Below, one piece after another: positions 45,791 through 54,915 of a stretch of DNA of 64,000 nucleotides. Source of the DNA: Streptomyces bicolor (GTDB taxonomy: Bacteria > Actinomycetota > Actinomycetes > Streptomycetales > Streptomycetaceae); the NCBI RefSeq assembly GCF_000719285.1, contig NZ_JOFS01000006.1, forward strand, positions 124,001 through 188,000. Reading direction: 5' to 3'. Position numbers and translations under genes: made by a program. A model generated the notes under the pieces. The model had not been told where the DNA came from. It searched no databases and saw nothing but the letters and a program-made list of their open reading frames with translations. How positions within the stretch are numbered: position 1 is the first letter of the stretch; each line of letters opens with the position of its first letter.

Positions 45791-46226
45791 GAGGGACACG
45801 CACCATGAACACGTCCACCCGGTCCTCGGTCTCGACGGTGAACCCGTGCCGCTCGTACAGCCGTCGGGCCTGGCTGCCCTGCAGCACGTTCAACCGGACG
45901 ACGACACCGGCGCGGTCACACCGCTCCAGCAGCCCGCGCAGCACGCCCGAACCGATACCGCCGCCCTGCAGCCGCGGGTCCAGGTAGAAGTGCTCCAGCC
46001 AGTGCGCGTCCCCGTCCGGCCGCAGCGCCACACAGCCGGCGAACGCGCCGCCCACCTCGATCAGCCAGGTGTGCGCCGGCTCGAATCCGTCCCGCAGCCG
46101 CTGCCGCACCCGCTGGGCGTCGTACCGCCCGAGCCGTTCCAGGTCCGCCCGCAGCACGACCGCGCGCAGCTCGGCCACCGCCTCGACGTCCGACGCCGAG
46201 GCGGGCCGTATCTCCCAGTCCGCCAT
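45783..46226 (-). CDS. GNAT-family N-acetyltransferase
   Basis: 147 residues from ATG 46226 (MADWEIRPASASDVEAVAEL). The acetyl-CoA-binding motif A is LDPRLQGGGIGSGVLRGLLE and motif B is RLYERHGFTVE. Single-domain GNAT of normal length. The acceptor substrate cannot be predicted. The 192 bases upstream are comparatively AT-rich and include the promoter. Confidence 0.9.
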   Translation of the reverse strand: MADWEIRPASASDVEAVAELRAVVLRADLERLGRYDAQRVRQRLRDGFEPAHTWLIEVGGAFAGCVALRPDGDAHWLEHFYLDPRLQGGGIGSGVLRGLLERCDRAGVVVRLNVLQGSQARRLYERHGFTVETEDRVDVFMVRVPRG

Positions 46227-46418
46227 GATCGGTACGCTAGCGGCCCCGCGCTCGCCCTCGCGGCCCGGGCACGCACCGCACCCGACAAGATCTAGTAATA
46301 CATCCGCGATGTCTTCAGAATTGCACCGGACGGGCATTGTCATTGTCATTCCAGATAATCACCGTTGACGGATATTCCCCCGAATGCCAGATGTCCTGTG
46401 CTGTCCGGCGCTCGTTAG

Positions 46419-46604
46419 GTGGGCGTGACTTGGCAGGAAAGACATGCAGTTGAGGGTGGTCCGTTCCGCTCGCGGCAGGCAGCTGATCAGACCACTGGGG
46501 AAAGCGTCACGCACTGCTCGGATCTGCTCGAGGACTTCCTGAGAACCATCGGTCGGATGGAGAGTGAATATCTCCGGGCGTCGATGGAAGGGGAAAGGTT
46601 CTAG
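46419..46604 (+). CDS. small protein upstream of the DUF2637 gene (possible)
   Basis: 61 residues from GTG 46419 without a clear ribosome-binding site. The second half (HCSDLLEDFLRTIGRMESEY) has better codon bias than the first, so the true start may be later. It ends two bases before the DUF2637 start, suggesting coupling. No family recognised. Confidence 0.35.
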   Translation: MGVTWQERHAVEGGPFRSRQAADQTTGESVTHCSDLLEDFLRTIGRMESEYLRASMEGERF

Positions 46605-46606
46605 AA

Positions 46607-47371
46607 ATGAGGACCGACTATGACGCGCTAGACGATCACCCTCATTACACGCAGCAGGTCGACACGCAGCAATTCTGGCAGGTTCCCGATCCGACGATCA
46701 CGTCGGAGGCATGGGATCCGGACGCCGAGCTGGCCCAGATGCTGAACACGACGCACGGTATGCATCTGGATCCGGTTGCGCCCCTGCTGGACGACGGCAC
46801 ACGTCTGCTGGACAGAGACGCCCGCCCGCTCGACCGGGACACCCGGCTGGACAGGGACAGGGGGAGGGACACCCGCCCGCGCCGCCCGGTCAATCGGCGG
46901 CGGCCCCAGGCAGGCGCTCACATCCTCGGCGGAAATCCGAGGATCATCACCGTCGCGGTTCTGGTCGCGGCCATCACGGTGTGCGCCGTGACGATGCTGA
47001 CCTGGTCCATTTCGTATTCGTACGATCAGCTTCGCAGCATCGCGCTGCTCGTCGTGTCGCCGAAACTGGCGGAATGGTGGCCGCTGACGGTGTACGGGCC
47101 GTGGCTGTTAGCGGGACTGTCCATCCTGCGGGCATCGGTTCAGCGCAGAACCGCCCGGCGGTCCTGGGCGGTCATGCTGGTCTCCTCCGGTGTGGCGGTG
47201 GCCCTCTGCATCGGCCAGTCACCGCATTCCCTGCTCGCGATGGTGGTCGTGGGAATTCCGCCGATCACCGCCCTGATCTGCTTTCGCGAGCTTGTCGGCC
47301 AGTTCTCGTCGCGGCCCGGCCCCAAGCACGCCGCCGACCCGGTGAACGGTTCGAAGCAGTCGAAGTCCTGA
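46607..47371 (+). CDS. DUF2637 membrane protein
   Basis: 254 residues. A charged N-terminal region (1-108), including DRDARPLDRDTRLDRDRGRD, precedes four membrane helices (about 115-230): IITVAVLVAAITVCAVTML, and the DUF2637 region with SPKLAEWWPLTVYGPWLLAG. Related proteins are encoded on Streptomyces mobile elements (SpdB-like) and on the chromosome. Here there are no other transfer genes, so a chromosomal role is likely. GGAAAGG precedes the ATG. Confidence 0.82.
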   Translation: MRTDYDALDDHPHYTQQVDTQQFWQVPDPTITSEAWDPDAELAQMLNTTHGMHLDPVAPLLDDGTRLLDRDARPLDRDTRLDRDRGRDTRPRRPVNRRRPQAGAHILGGNPRIITVAVLVAAITVCAVTMLTWSISYSYDQLRSIALLVVSPKLAEWWPLTVYGPWLLAGLSILRASVQRRTARRSWAVMLVSSGVAVALCIGQSPHSLLAMVVVGIPPITALICFRELVGQFSSRPGPKHAADPVNGSKQSKS

Positions 47372-47387
47372 CGGACCGGGCAGCCGG

Positions 47388-47678
47388 TCAGGACCGGTAC
47401 GGCTGCTGCGGCTGCCCGTAGGACTGCTGTCCGCCCTGACCGCCGGCGGCCTGCGCCTGCAACTGCTCCGCCTGCTCCGTGGTGACCTTCTGCTCGGCGC
47501 CGCAGAAGGTGCACTGCGTCGCGTACTTCGTGGAGAACGGGAACAGCGGCACGAAGAACAGCGTGAACTTCGTGACGCGCTTCCTGAGGGTGTGCGCGGA
47601 CGGGTTGCCGCACTGGCCGCACACCAGCGTGAGTATCGCGAGCTGGTAGAGGTAGCCCTTGGTGCCGAAAATGATCAC
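47388..47678 (-). CDS. zinc-ribbon membrane-associated protein
   Basis: 96 residues. Two CxxC pairs (LVCGQCGN and TQCTFCGAE) about 38 residues apart form a zinc ribbon, separated by the hydrophobic stretch KFTLFFVPLFPFSTKY. The C terminus is Gln/Gly-rich. It is the usual length for the conserved actinobacterial zinc-ribbon family. Role unknown. It is divergent from the membrane protein at 47758. Confidence 0.85.
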   Translation of the reverse strand: MIIFGTKGYLYQLAILTLVCGQCGNPSAHTLRKRVTKFTLFFVPLFPFSTKYATQCTFCGAEQKVTTEQAEQLQAQAAGGQGGQQSYGQPQQPYRS

Positions 47679-47757
47679 GCCGTAGCTCCTTTCCGATCAG
47701 TTCCTGCCATACAGTTCCCCCGGGTGGGCGTTGGGGACGCCCGTTCGGGGAGGGCAC

Positions 47758-48668
47758 ATGCGCTCTGCGCTGATGTGGATCGTACGGCTGTGCGCGCTGG
47801 TGGGGTGGATCGCGACAGCGGTCGCTTGTGTGTGGCTGCTGGGGGCCACCGCCATGGTGCGGCCGTGGCACGGGCCGCTCGTATGGGGCGCGGTCGCCGT
47901 GGGGTGTGCGGTGGTGCGGGTGGTGGGGCTGTGGGTGCTCCGTGACGAGCCCGGCGACGACGCGTTCACGGGCGACCTCTGGGTCAGGCTCCGCACGGGT
48001 GCCGTCTGGCTCCTCGTGACGTTCTGCTCCGCCGTGTTCTTCGTCGCCCTGCTGACCTCGGCCGGCGCGAGCGAGAGGCTCGACCGCCTGCGTTCGGCGG
48101 GTGTCGAGGTCAGTACGGCGACCGTTGTGGATCGGCAGTCGACCCGTGAGGAGTCCGACGGCGAAGGTGGCGTGAAGGGGTACGCGTCACGGCTGATGGT
48201 CTCCGTGCCGGGCGGTGCCGAACGGCTCATCGTGCGCGGTGCGTACACCCACGAGGAGCCGCGCGAGGGGACCGAGATCGACGTCCTGTGGGCCCGGTCC
48301 GCGCCGGAACTCGGCGGTTACGCCAACGAGGGCAGGGACCTGCACGCGCTCGCGGGCAATCGCTGGAGTGCCTTCCAGGACGACGAACTCGGCGTCGCGT
48401 CGGTGATCGCCTTCGTCGTCATCGGGCTCATCGGCGCCGTCCTGGGCCTGGTGTTCACCCTCGTACCCGATGCCGACACCTCCAGGAACTGGCCTGGTCC
48501 GCCCCGCTCCAGACCGTGCGCGCCGTGCTCGCCGGGGCACTGCTGTGGGGCTGGAGCCCCCTGCTGCTGGGGCACACCCCGAGCGTCCCGCAGATGCTCT
48601 GGGTCCTCGGCGCGTTCCTGCTCGTCCTGCTGGGCCAGGTCTTCACCTCGGTCCGCAGCCTGGGCTGA
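47758..48668 (+). pseudogene. DUF3592-like membrane protein, frameshifted near 48479
   Basis: From ATG 47758 (GGAGGG upstream) the protein has helices at about 5-28, 35-55 and 80-100, a soluble domain (EVSTATVVDRQSTREESDGE, then DVLWARSAPELGGYANEGRD) and another helix near 215. At 48477-48481 one C is missing from ACC-CTC. The true continuation LQELAWSAPLQTVRAVLAGA is in another frame and ends at 48668 (VFTSVRSLG). Corrected, it has 303 residues and two more C-terminal helices. Function unknown. Confidence 0.75.
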
Positions 48669-48676
48669 CGTACGAC

Positions 48677-48709
48677 GGCGCCCCCTGCCCGGTGAGGACA
48701 GGGGGCGCC
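48677..48709. terminator. bidirectional hairpin terminator
   Basis: Arms 48677-48687 and 48699-48709 (11 bases, perfect) with an 11-base loop, between convergent stops at 48668 and 48726. Confidence 0.8.
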
Positions 48710-48725
48710 AAGACGGCCGTAGCGG

Positions 48726-51008
48726 CTACTTCACCGGCTCGGGCTCCGGCTCGCTCTCCGCCTCCGCCGTGTCCTCGGGGTCCACCGGCGTCTTGACCGA
48801 CTCCAGCAGCAGCTGGGCGACGTCGACGACCTGGATGGACTCCTTGGCCTTGCCGTCGTTCTTCTTGCCGTTCACGGAGTCCGTGAGCATGACCAGGCAG
48901 AACGGGCAGGCGGTCGAGATGATGTCGGGGTTCGTCGAGAGGGCCTCGTCGACGCGCTCGTTGTTGATGCGCTTGCCGATCCGCTCCTCCATCCACATCC
49001 GCGCACCACCGGCGCCACAGCAGAAGCCGCGCTCCTTGTGGCGGTGCATCTCCTCGTTACGCAGGCCCGGGACGCCCGCGATGATCTCGCGCGGGGGCGT
49101 GTAGATCTTGTTGTGGCGGCCCAGGTAGCACGGGTCGTGGTAGGTGATGATGCCCTCGACCGGGGTCACCGGGATCAGCTTGCCCTCGTCGACCAGGTGC
49201 TGCAGCAGCTGGGTGTGGTGGATGACCTCGTAGTCGCCGCCGATCTGCGGGTACTCGTTGCCGAGCGTGTTGAGGCAGTGCGGGCAGGTGGCGACGATCT
49301 TCTTGGCCGACTTCGGCTTGCGGGACTCCTCCGTCACCTTGCCCTCGTCGTCCATCTCCTCGCCGAACGCCATGTTCAGAGCCATGACGTTCTCCATACC
49401 GAGCTCCTGGAACAGGGGCTCGTTGCCGAGGCGGCGGGCGGAGTCACCGGTGCACTTCTCGTCGCCGCCCATGATCGCGAACTTGACGCCCGCGATGTGC
49501 AGCAGCTCGGCGAAGGCCTTGGTGGTCTTCTTGGCCCGGTCCTCCAGGGCGCCGGCGCAGCCGACCCAGTACAGGTACTCGACCTCGGTGAGGTCCTCGA
49601 TGTCCTTGCCGACGACCGGGACCTCGAAGTCGACCTCCTTGAGCCACTCCAGGCGCTGCTTCTTGGCCAGGCCCCAGGGGTTGCCCTTCTTCTCCAGGTT
49701 CTTGAGCATCGTGCCCGCCTCGGACGGGAACGCGGACTCGATCATCACCTGGTAGCGGCGCATGTCGAGGATGTGGTCGATGTGCTCGATGTCCACCGGG
49801 CACTGCTCGACACAGGCGCCGCAGGTGGTGCAGGACCACAGCACGTCCGGGTCGATGACGCCGTTCTCTTCGACGGTGCCGATAAGCGGGCGCTCGGCTT
49901 CCGCGAGGGCGGCGGCGGGGACGTCCTTGAGCTGCTCCTCGGAGGCCTTCTCCTCGCCCTCCATCGTCTTGCCGCCGCCGGCCAGCAGGTACGGGGCCTT
50001 GGCGTGCGCGTGGTCGCGCAGCGACATGATCAGGAGCTTGGGGGAGAGGGGCTTGCCGGTGTTCCAGGCGGGGCACTGCGACTGGCAGCGGCCGCACTCG
50101 GTGCAGGTGGAGAAGTCCAGCAGGCCCTTCCAGGAGAACTGCTCGACCTGGGAGACACCGAAGACGTCGTCGTCACCGGGGTCGGTGAAGTCGATCGGCT
50201 TGCCGCCCGAGGTCATCGGCTGGAGCGCGCCGAGGGCCGTCTCGCCCGTCGCGTTGCGCTTGAACCAGATGTTCGGGAAGCCCAGGAAGCGGTGCCAGGC
50301 GACGCCCATGTTGGTGTTGAGCGAGACCGTGATCATCCAGATCATGGTCGTGCTCAGCTTGATCATCGCGAACAGGTAGACGAGGTTCTGGAGCGTGGCG
50401 ACGCTCAGGCCCTTGAAGGCGAGGACCAGCGGGTACGAGGCGAAGTACGCGGCCTCGAAGTGGTCCACGTGGTGCAGTGCGCCTTCCAGACCGCGCAGGA
50501 CGTAGATCGCGAGACCGATGGTGAAGATGACGTACTCGACGAAGTACGCCTGGCCCATCTTCGAGCCCGCGAACCGCGACTTGCGGCCCGCCCGCGAGGG
50601 CAGGCTCAGCAGGCGGATGACCATCAGCGTGACGATGCCGAGGGTGGTCATCGCGGCGATGAACTCGATGTACAGCTCGTACGGCAGGAAGCCGCCGATG
50701 ACCGGCAGCGTCCAGTCGGCCTCGAAGAGCTGGCCGTACGCCGTGATGATGGTCGGCGGCAGCGTCAGGAAGCCGACCGCCACGAACCAGTGGGCGATGC
50801 CGACGATGCCCCACCGGTTCATCCGGGTGTGACCGAGGAACTCCCGCACCAGCGTGACGCTGCGCGCGTAGGGGTTGTCGGTACGGCTGCCGGCAGGCAC
50901 CGGCTGGCCGAGCTTGAAGTACCGGACGAACTGGCCGATGGCGCGTGCGAGCAGCGCAACGCCGACCACGGTCAGGACCAGCGACACGATGATCGCGGCG
51001 AGTTGCAT
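48726..51008 (-). CDS. membrane Fe-S oxidoreductase, heterodisulfide-reductase-like
   Basis: 760 residues from ATG 51008 (GAGGAG 8 bases upstream). The N-terminal third has five or six membrane helices (a NarI/HdrE-like cytochrome domain). Two [4Fe-4S] clusters are marked by CTECGRCQSQCP and CTTCGACVEQCP. Two CCG domains follow (VGCAGALED; YHDPCYLGRHN with GFCCGAGGARMW). Proteins of this layout occur throughout actinobacteria and are thought to pass electrons between a quinone pool and a soluble partner, often in fatty-acid metabolism; the partner is not encoded nearby. The C-terminal 20 residues are acidic (EPEPEPVK). Confidence 0.93.
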   Translation of the reverse strand: MQLAAIIVSLVLTVVGVALLARAIGQFVRYFKLGQPVPAGSRTDNPYARSVTLVREFLGHTRMNRWGIVGIAHWFVAVGFLTLPPTIITAYGQLFEADWTLPVIGGFLPYELYIEFIAAMTTLGIVTLMVIRLLSLPSRAGRKSRFAGSKMGQAYFVEYVIFTIGLAIYVLRGLEGALHHVDHFEAAYFASYPLVLAFKGLSVATLQNLVYLFAMIKLSTTMIWMITVSLNTNMGVAWHRFLGFPNIWFKRNATGETALGALQPMTSGGKPIDFTDPGDDDVFGVSQVEQFSWKGLLDFSTCTECGRCQSQCPAWNTGKPLSPKLLIMSLRDHAHAKAPYLLAGGGKTMEGEEKASEEQLKDVPAAALAEAERPLIGTVEENGVIDPDVLWSCTTCGACVEQCPVDIEHIDHILDMRRYQVMIESAFPSEAGTMLKNLEKKGNPWGLAKKQRLEWLKEVDFEVPVVGKDIEDLTEVEYLYWVGCAGALEDRAKKTTKAFAELLHIAGVKFAIMGGDEKCTGDSARRLGNEPLFQELGMENVMALNMAFGEEMDDEGKVTEESRKPKSAKKIVATCPHCLNTLGNEYPQIGGDYEVIHHTQLLQHLVDEGKLIPVTPVEGIITYHDPCYLGRHNKIYTPPREIIAGVPGLRNEEMHRHKERGFCCGAGGARMWMEERIGKRINNERVDEALSTNPDIISTACPFCLVMLTDSVNGKKNDGKAKESIQVVDVAQLLLESVKTPVDPEDTAEAESEPEPEPVK

Positions 51009-51225
51009 TTCGGGGCTCCTCGGGCCTGCGAGGGGTTCTTCGAGGGGATCCGTACCGCGATCCCTCGACATTACTAAGCGGTAACTTATGCAGTCCGTCT
51101 GAGACTACCCCCATCTTCCGTCGCACTGTAGCCAGGTGCGGGGTGATCTGAGTCGCTGAGGGTTGCCTTAAGATCCGATCGTGTTATTCGTCTCAAAATG
51201 GGTTATACGGCACTAACCTAGCTGC

Positions 51226-52290
51226 GTGCTGTACGGGATCGCCGCCGCCACCACCGCCCTCCTCCTCGCCGCCTTCCTCTCGGCGCTGTTCCGGCTGCCC
51301 GCGCTGCGCCTCGGCATCATCGACCGTCGGCGGCAGCGGCCCCTGCCGTTGCTCGGCGGTATGGGCGTCGTCCTCACGACCTGCCTGGTCGTGGCCGGCT
51401 GGGAGTGGGCGGGGGTCGCCCCGCTGGGTCCCGAGATCAGACGGCTGCTGATCGCCGCGGGCGCCGTCGCCCTGCTCGGGCTGGTCGCCGACGTGCGCCG
51501 GGTGAAGGCACGGTTCCTGGTCGGCGGTACGGCGGTGGCGGCGGCCTTCGTGGTGCCGTACGGCGAGACGGGCTTCCTGCTGGGGGTGCCGGCCGTCGGT
51601 CTGATCGTCCTCGTCGCCGTCGGTTTCAAGGCGCTCGACCATGCGGACGGGCTGGCCGGGACCGTCGGGGTCGTCACCGCCTTCGGGGTCGGTGTGCTCG
51701 CGGCGGCCGAGGTGATGGACGCGCTCGCCGTGCTGCTGAGCGTGCTGGCGGCTGCGCTGACCGGGTTCCTGATGCACAACTGGCCTCCCGCGCGGATCGG
51801 GTTCGGGGCGTGCGGGTCCCTGTTCACCGGGTTCGTGCTGGCGGCGTCGGCCGTGATGACCCGGGCCGGTCGGGATCCGGTGTCGAGCCTGGGCGTCCTC
51901 TATGCGCTCACCGCGCTCGCCACCGCCGACGTGCTCCTCGTGGCGCTGTCCCGCCGGCTGGCCGGGCGCCCGCTGCTGCGCGGCGCACCCGACCATCTCG
52001 CCCACCGCCTGCGCCGCCTCGGCCTCACCCCGCAGGGCGTGACGATCCTGCTGGGGGTCGCGGCCTTCGCCGGGGTACTCGTCGGCGTCCTCGTGCACAT
52101 GGGGTGGATGGCGGTGTCCGGGTTGTACTGGGTGGGGGCGACCGCCCTCATCGCCGTACTCGGATTTCTGCGGATCAAGGTCTACGGGGCTCGGCGTCAA
52201 CCCTATTTGACGGTGGGGGAACCCTTCCGAACGTCCAGCCATGCCACATCTACGCAGGTCAGGGCCCCGTTGCGTGTAAGGAACGGATAA
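51226..52290 (+). CDS. MraY/WecA-like membrane protein with altered catalytic residues
   Basis: 354 residues from GTG 51226, about ten membrane helices. The fold matches polyprenyl-phosphate sugar-phosphate transferases: RRRQRPLPLLGGMGVVL equals the RKxHxxPxPxxGG region. However, the usual DD after helix 3 is AD (LVADVRRVKARFL), and the GD[AS]GS active-site loop reads GACGS. The HADGLAG loop replaces NxxDGLDGLA. Loss of two catalytic Asp argues against normal transferase activity. It precedes dnaK on the same strand but is separated by the HspR operators. Confidence 0.85.
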   Translation: MLYGIAAATTALLLAAFLSALFRLPALRLGIIDRRRQRPLPLLGGMGVVLTTCLVVAGWEWAGVAPLGPEIRRLLIAAGAVALLGLVADVRRVKARFLVGGTAVAAAFVVPYGETGFLLGVPAVGLIVLVAVGFKALDHADGLAGTVGVVTAFGVGVLAAAEVMDALAVLLSVLAAALTGFLMHNWPPARIGFGACGSLFTGFVLAASAVMTRAGRDPVSSLGVLYALTALATADVLLVALSRRLAGRPLLRGAPDHLAHRLRRLGLTPQGVTILLGVAAFAGVLVGVLVHMGWMAVSGLYWVGATALIAVLGFLRIKVYGARRQPYLTVGEPFRTSSHATSTQVRAPLRVRNG

Positions 52291-52292
52291 GA

Positions 52293-52313
52293 GTTGAGCG
52301 GGGTCGACTCAGC
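52293..52313. promoter_or_regulatory. degenerate HAIR-like inverted repeat
   Basis: GTTGAGC-N7-ACTCAGC keeps five of seven positions in each arm of the HAIR consensus and the exact 7-base spacer, 52 bases upstream of the perfect site. A second HspR site here would fit the multi-operator dnaK promoters described for Streptomyces. Confidence 0.5.
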
Positions 52314-52344
52314 TCTGTTGACCGGGTGGCAGGCGTCATGCACA

Positions 52345-52365
52345 CTTGAGTCCGTTCCACTCAAG
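52345..52365. promoter_or_regulatory. HAIR operator for HspR
   Basis: CTTGAGT-CCGTTCC-ACTCAAG is a perfect match to the HspR-associated inverted repeat, 19 bases before the dnaK ATG. A TTGACC at 52318-52323 could be the -35 box; the operator then covers the -10 and start region, consistent with repression. Confidence 0.95.
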
Positions 52366-52384
52366 TCAGCTGGAGGAATCAACC

Positions 52385-54232
52385 ATGGCACGTGCGGTCG
52401 GCATCGACCTGGGCACGACTAACTCCGTCGTCAGCGTTCTGGAGGGCGGCGAGCCCACCGTCATCACCAACGCCGAGGGCGCCAGGACCACGCCGTCCGT
52501 CGTCGCCTTCGCCAAGAACGGCGAGGTGCTGGTCGGCGAGGTGGCCAAGCGCCAGGCGGTCACCAACGTGGACCGGACCATCCGCTCCGTGAAGCGCCAC
52601 ATGGGCACGGACTGGAAGATCGAGCTCGACGGGAAGCCCTTCAACCCGCAGCAGATCTCCGCGTTCATCCTCCAGAAGCTGAAGCGGGACGCCGAGTCCT
52701 ACCTGGGCGAGAAGGTGACCGACGCGGTCATCACCGTCCCGGCGTACTTCAACGACTCCGAGCGCCAGGCGACGAAGGAGGCCGGCGAGATCGCCGGTCT
52801 GAACGTCCTGCGCATCGTCAACGAGCCCACCGCGGCCGCGCTCGCGTACGGCCTCGACAAGGACGACCAGACGATCCTCGTCTTCGACCTCGGTGGTGGC
52901 ACCTTCGACGTGTCCCTCCTGGAGATCGGCGACGGCGTCGTCGAGGTGAAGGCCACCAACGGTGACAACCACCTCGGTGGTGACGACTGGGACCAGCGCA
53001 TCGTCGACTACCTGGTCCAGCAGTTCCAGTCCGGCCACGGCGTGGACCTGGGCAAGGACAAGATGGCTCTGCAGCGTCTGCGCGAGGCCGCCGAGAAGGC
53101 GAAGATCGAGCTGTCCTCGTCCACCGAGACCTCGATCAACCTGCCCTACATCACCGCCTCCGCCGAGGGCCCGCTGCACCTGGACGAGAAGCTCACCCGG
53201 GCTCAGTTCCAGCAGCTGACCGCGGACCTGCTGGAGCGCTGCAAGACCCCGTTCTTCAACGTCATGAAGGACGCCGGCGTCTCCATCAACGAGATCGACC
53301 ACGTCGTCCTCGTCGGTGGCTCCACCCGTATGCCCGCCGTCGCCGAGCTCGTCAAGGAGCTGACCGGCGGCAAGGAGGCCAACAAGGGCGTGAACCCGGA
53401 CGAGGTCGTCGCCATCGGCGCCTCGCTCCAGGCCGGTGTCCTCAAGGGTGAGGTCAAGGACGTCCTGCTCCTCGACGTGACCCCGCTGTCCCTCGGCATC
53501 GAGACCAAGGGCGGCATCATGACCAAGCTCATCGAGCGCAACACCACGATCCCGACCAAGCGGTCCGAGATCTTCACCACGGCCGAGGACAACCAGCCGT
53601 CCGTGCAGATCCAGGTCTACCAGGGCGAGCGCGAGATCGCGGCGTACAACAAGAAGCTCGGCATGTTCGAGCTGACCGGTCTGCCGCCGGCGCCGCGTGG
53701 CGTCCCGCAGATCGAGGTGTCCTTCGACATCGACGCCAACGGCATCATGCACGTGACCGCCAAGGACCTGGGCACGGGCAAGGAGCAGAAGATGACCGTC
53801 ACCGGCGGCTCCTCGCTGCCGAAGGACGAGGTCGACCGGATGCGCCAGGAGGCCGAGCAGTACGCGGAGGAGGACCACCGCCGCCGCGAGGCCGCCGAGA
53901 CCCGCAACCAGGGCGAGCAGCTCGTCTACCAGACGGAGAAGTTCCTCAAGGACAACGAGGACAAGGTCCCCGGCGAGGTCAAGACCGAGGTCGAGGCCGC
54001 CGTCGAGGAGCTGAAGACCGCGCTCAAGGGCGAGGACACCGCCGAGATCCGCACCGCCACCGAGAAGGTCGCCGCGGTCTCCCAGAAGGTCGGCCAGGCC
54101 ATGTACGCCGACGCCCAGGGCGCGCAGGCCGCGGGCGGCCCCGAGGGCGCCGCCCCGGGTGGCAAGGCCGCTGACGACGACGTCGTGGACGCCGAGATCG
54201 TGGACGACGAGCGCAAGGACGGTGCCGCGTGA
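52385..54232 (+). CDS. dnaK: molecular chaperone DnaK (Hsp70)
   Basis: 615 residues from ATG 52385 ([20 protein letters not shown]); the in-frame start at 52346 would include the HAIR operator and is rejected. ATPase motifs: IDLGTTNS phosphate 1, [14 protein letters not shown] connect, [12 protein letters not shown] phosphate 2 and [12 protein letters not shown] adenosine. The linker [16 protein letters not shown] leads to the substrate-binding domain, and a Gly/Ala-rich lid ends in EIVDDE. Folds and protects proteins with GrpE and DnaJ. First gene of the operon; the stop overlaps grpE (GTGA). Confidence 0.99.
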   Translation: MARAVGIDLGTTNSVVSVLEGGEPTVITNAEGARTTPSVVAFAKNGEVLVGEVAKRQAVTNVDRTIRSVKRHMGTDWKIELDGKPFNPQQISAFILQKLKRDAESYLGEKVTDAVITVPAYFNDSERQATKEAGEIAGLNVLRIVNEPTAAALAYGLDKDDQTILVFDLGGGTFDVSLLEIGDGVVEVKATNGDNHLGGDDWDQRIVDYLVQQFQSGHGVDLGKDKMALQRLREAAEKAKIELSSSTETSINLPYITASAEGPLHLDEKLTRAQFQQLTADLLERCKTPFFNVMKDAGVSINEIDHVVLVGGSTRMPAVAELVKELTGGKEANKGVNPDEVVAIGASLQAGVLKGEVKDVLLLDVTPLSLGIETKGGIMTKLIERNTTIPTKRSEIFTTAEDNQPSVQIQVYQGEREIAAYNKKLGMFELTGLPPAPRGVPQIEVSFDIDANGIMHVTAKDLGTGKEQKMTVTGGSSLPKDEVDRMRQEAEQYAEEDHRRREAAETRNQGEQLVYQTEKFLKDNEDKVPGEVKTEVEAAVEELKTALKGEDTAEIRTATEKVAAVSQKVGQAMYADAQGAQAAGGPEGAAPGGKAADDDVVDAEIVDDERKDGAA

Positions 54233-54879
54233 CGGAGGAGACCCCGGGCTTCGAGGAGAAGCCCGACGTCCCCTCCGGCGCGACCCCCGACGACGCCGAG
54301 TCGAAGGCCGCTCCCCAGGAGGGGGCGGCCCCGGCCGGGGACGTATCAGCAGCGGACGCCGGTCTGGTGGCCCAGCTGGACCAGGTGCGTACGGCGCTCG
54401 GTGAGCGCACGGCGGACCTCCAGCGGCTCCAGGCCGAGTACCAGAACTACCGCCGCCGCGTGGAGCGGGACCGGATCACGGTCAAGGAGATCGCCATCGC
54501 GAACCTCCTGACCGAGCTCCTGCCCGTGCTCGACGACATCGGCCGCGCGCGGGAACACGGCGAACTCGTCGGCGGATTCAAGTCCGTCGCGGAGTCGCTG
54601 GAGACCGTCGCGGCGAAGATGGGTCTGCAGCAGTTCGGCAAGGAGGGCGAGCCCTTCGACCCGACGATCCACGAGGCGCTGATGCACAGCTACGCGCCGG
54701 ACGTCACCGAGACGACCTGCGTCGCGATCCTCCAGCCGGGGTATCGCATCGGCGAGCGCACCATCCGCCCCGCGCGGGTGGCCGTCGCCGAGCCCCAGCC
54801 GGGCGCGCAGACCGTCAAGGCCGAGGAGTCTGCCGAGGCGGCCGACGACAAGGAGAGCGGTGGCCCGGACGAGGGCTGA
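54229..54879 (+). CDS. grpE: nucleotide exchange factor GrpE
   Basis: 216 residues from GTG 54229, overlapping dnaK by 4 bases. An acidic disordered N terminus (1-43) precedes the long dimerising helix ([20 protein letters not shown], then [11 protein letters not shown]) and the C-terminal beta domain with [13 protein letters not shown] and [22 protein letters not shown] ending (here [20 protein letters not shown]). Exchanges ADP for ATP on DnaK. Confidence 0.98.
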   Translation: MTEETPGFEEKPDVPSGATPDDAESKAAPQEGAAPAGDVSAADAGLVAQLDQVRTALGERTADLQRLQAEYQNYRRRVERDRITVKEIAIANLLTELLPVLDDIGRAREHGELVGGFKSVAESLETVAAKMGLQQFGKEGEPFDPTIHEALMHSYAPDVTETTCVAILQPGYRIGERTIRPARVAVAEPQPGAQTVKAEESAEAADDKESGGPDEG

Positions 54880-54915
54880 CGTTGAACTGACGACGAGAGA
54901 GGAGGGACGTCGAGG

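Noticed and set aside
49038..51077. Plus-strand ORF of 679 codons
   Set aside because: Exact antisense of the Fe-S oxidoreductase, whose motifs are unmistakable. The shadow has no ribosome-binding site or domain.
51151..51158. GGTTGCC before the Fe-S oxidoreductase
   Set aside because: Single box only; no CNACT partner at 16 bases on the minus strand.
52120..52130. GTACAACC-like word on the minus strand
   Set aside because: Inside the MraY-like gene and with no -10 box at the required distance.
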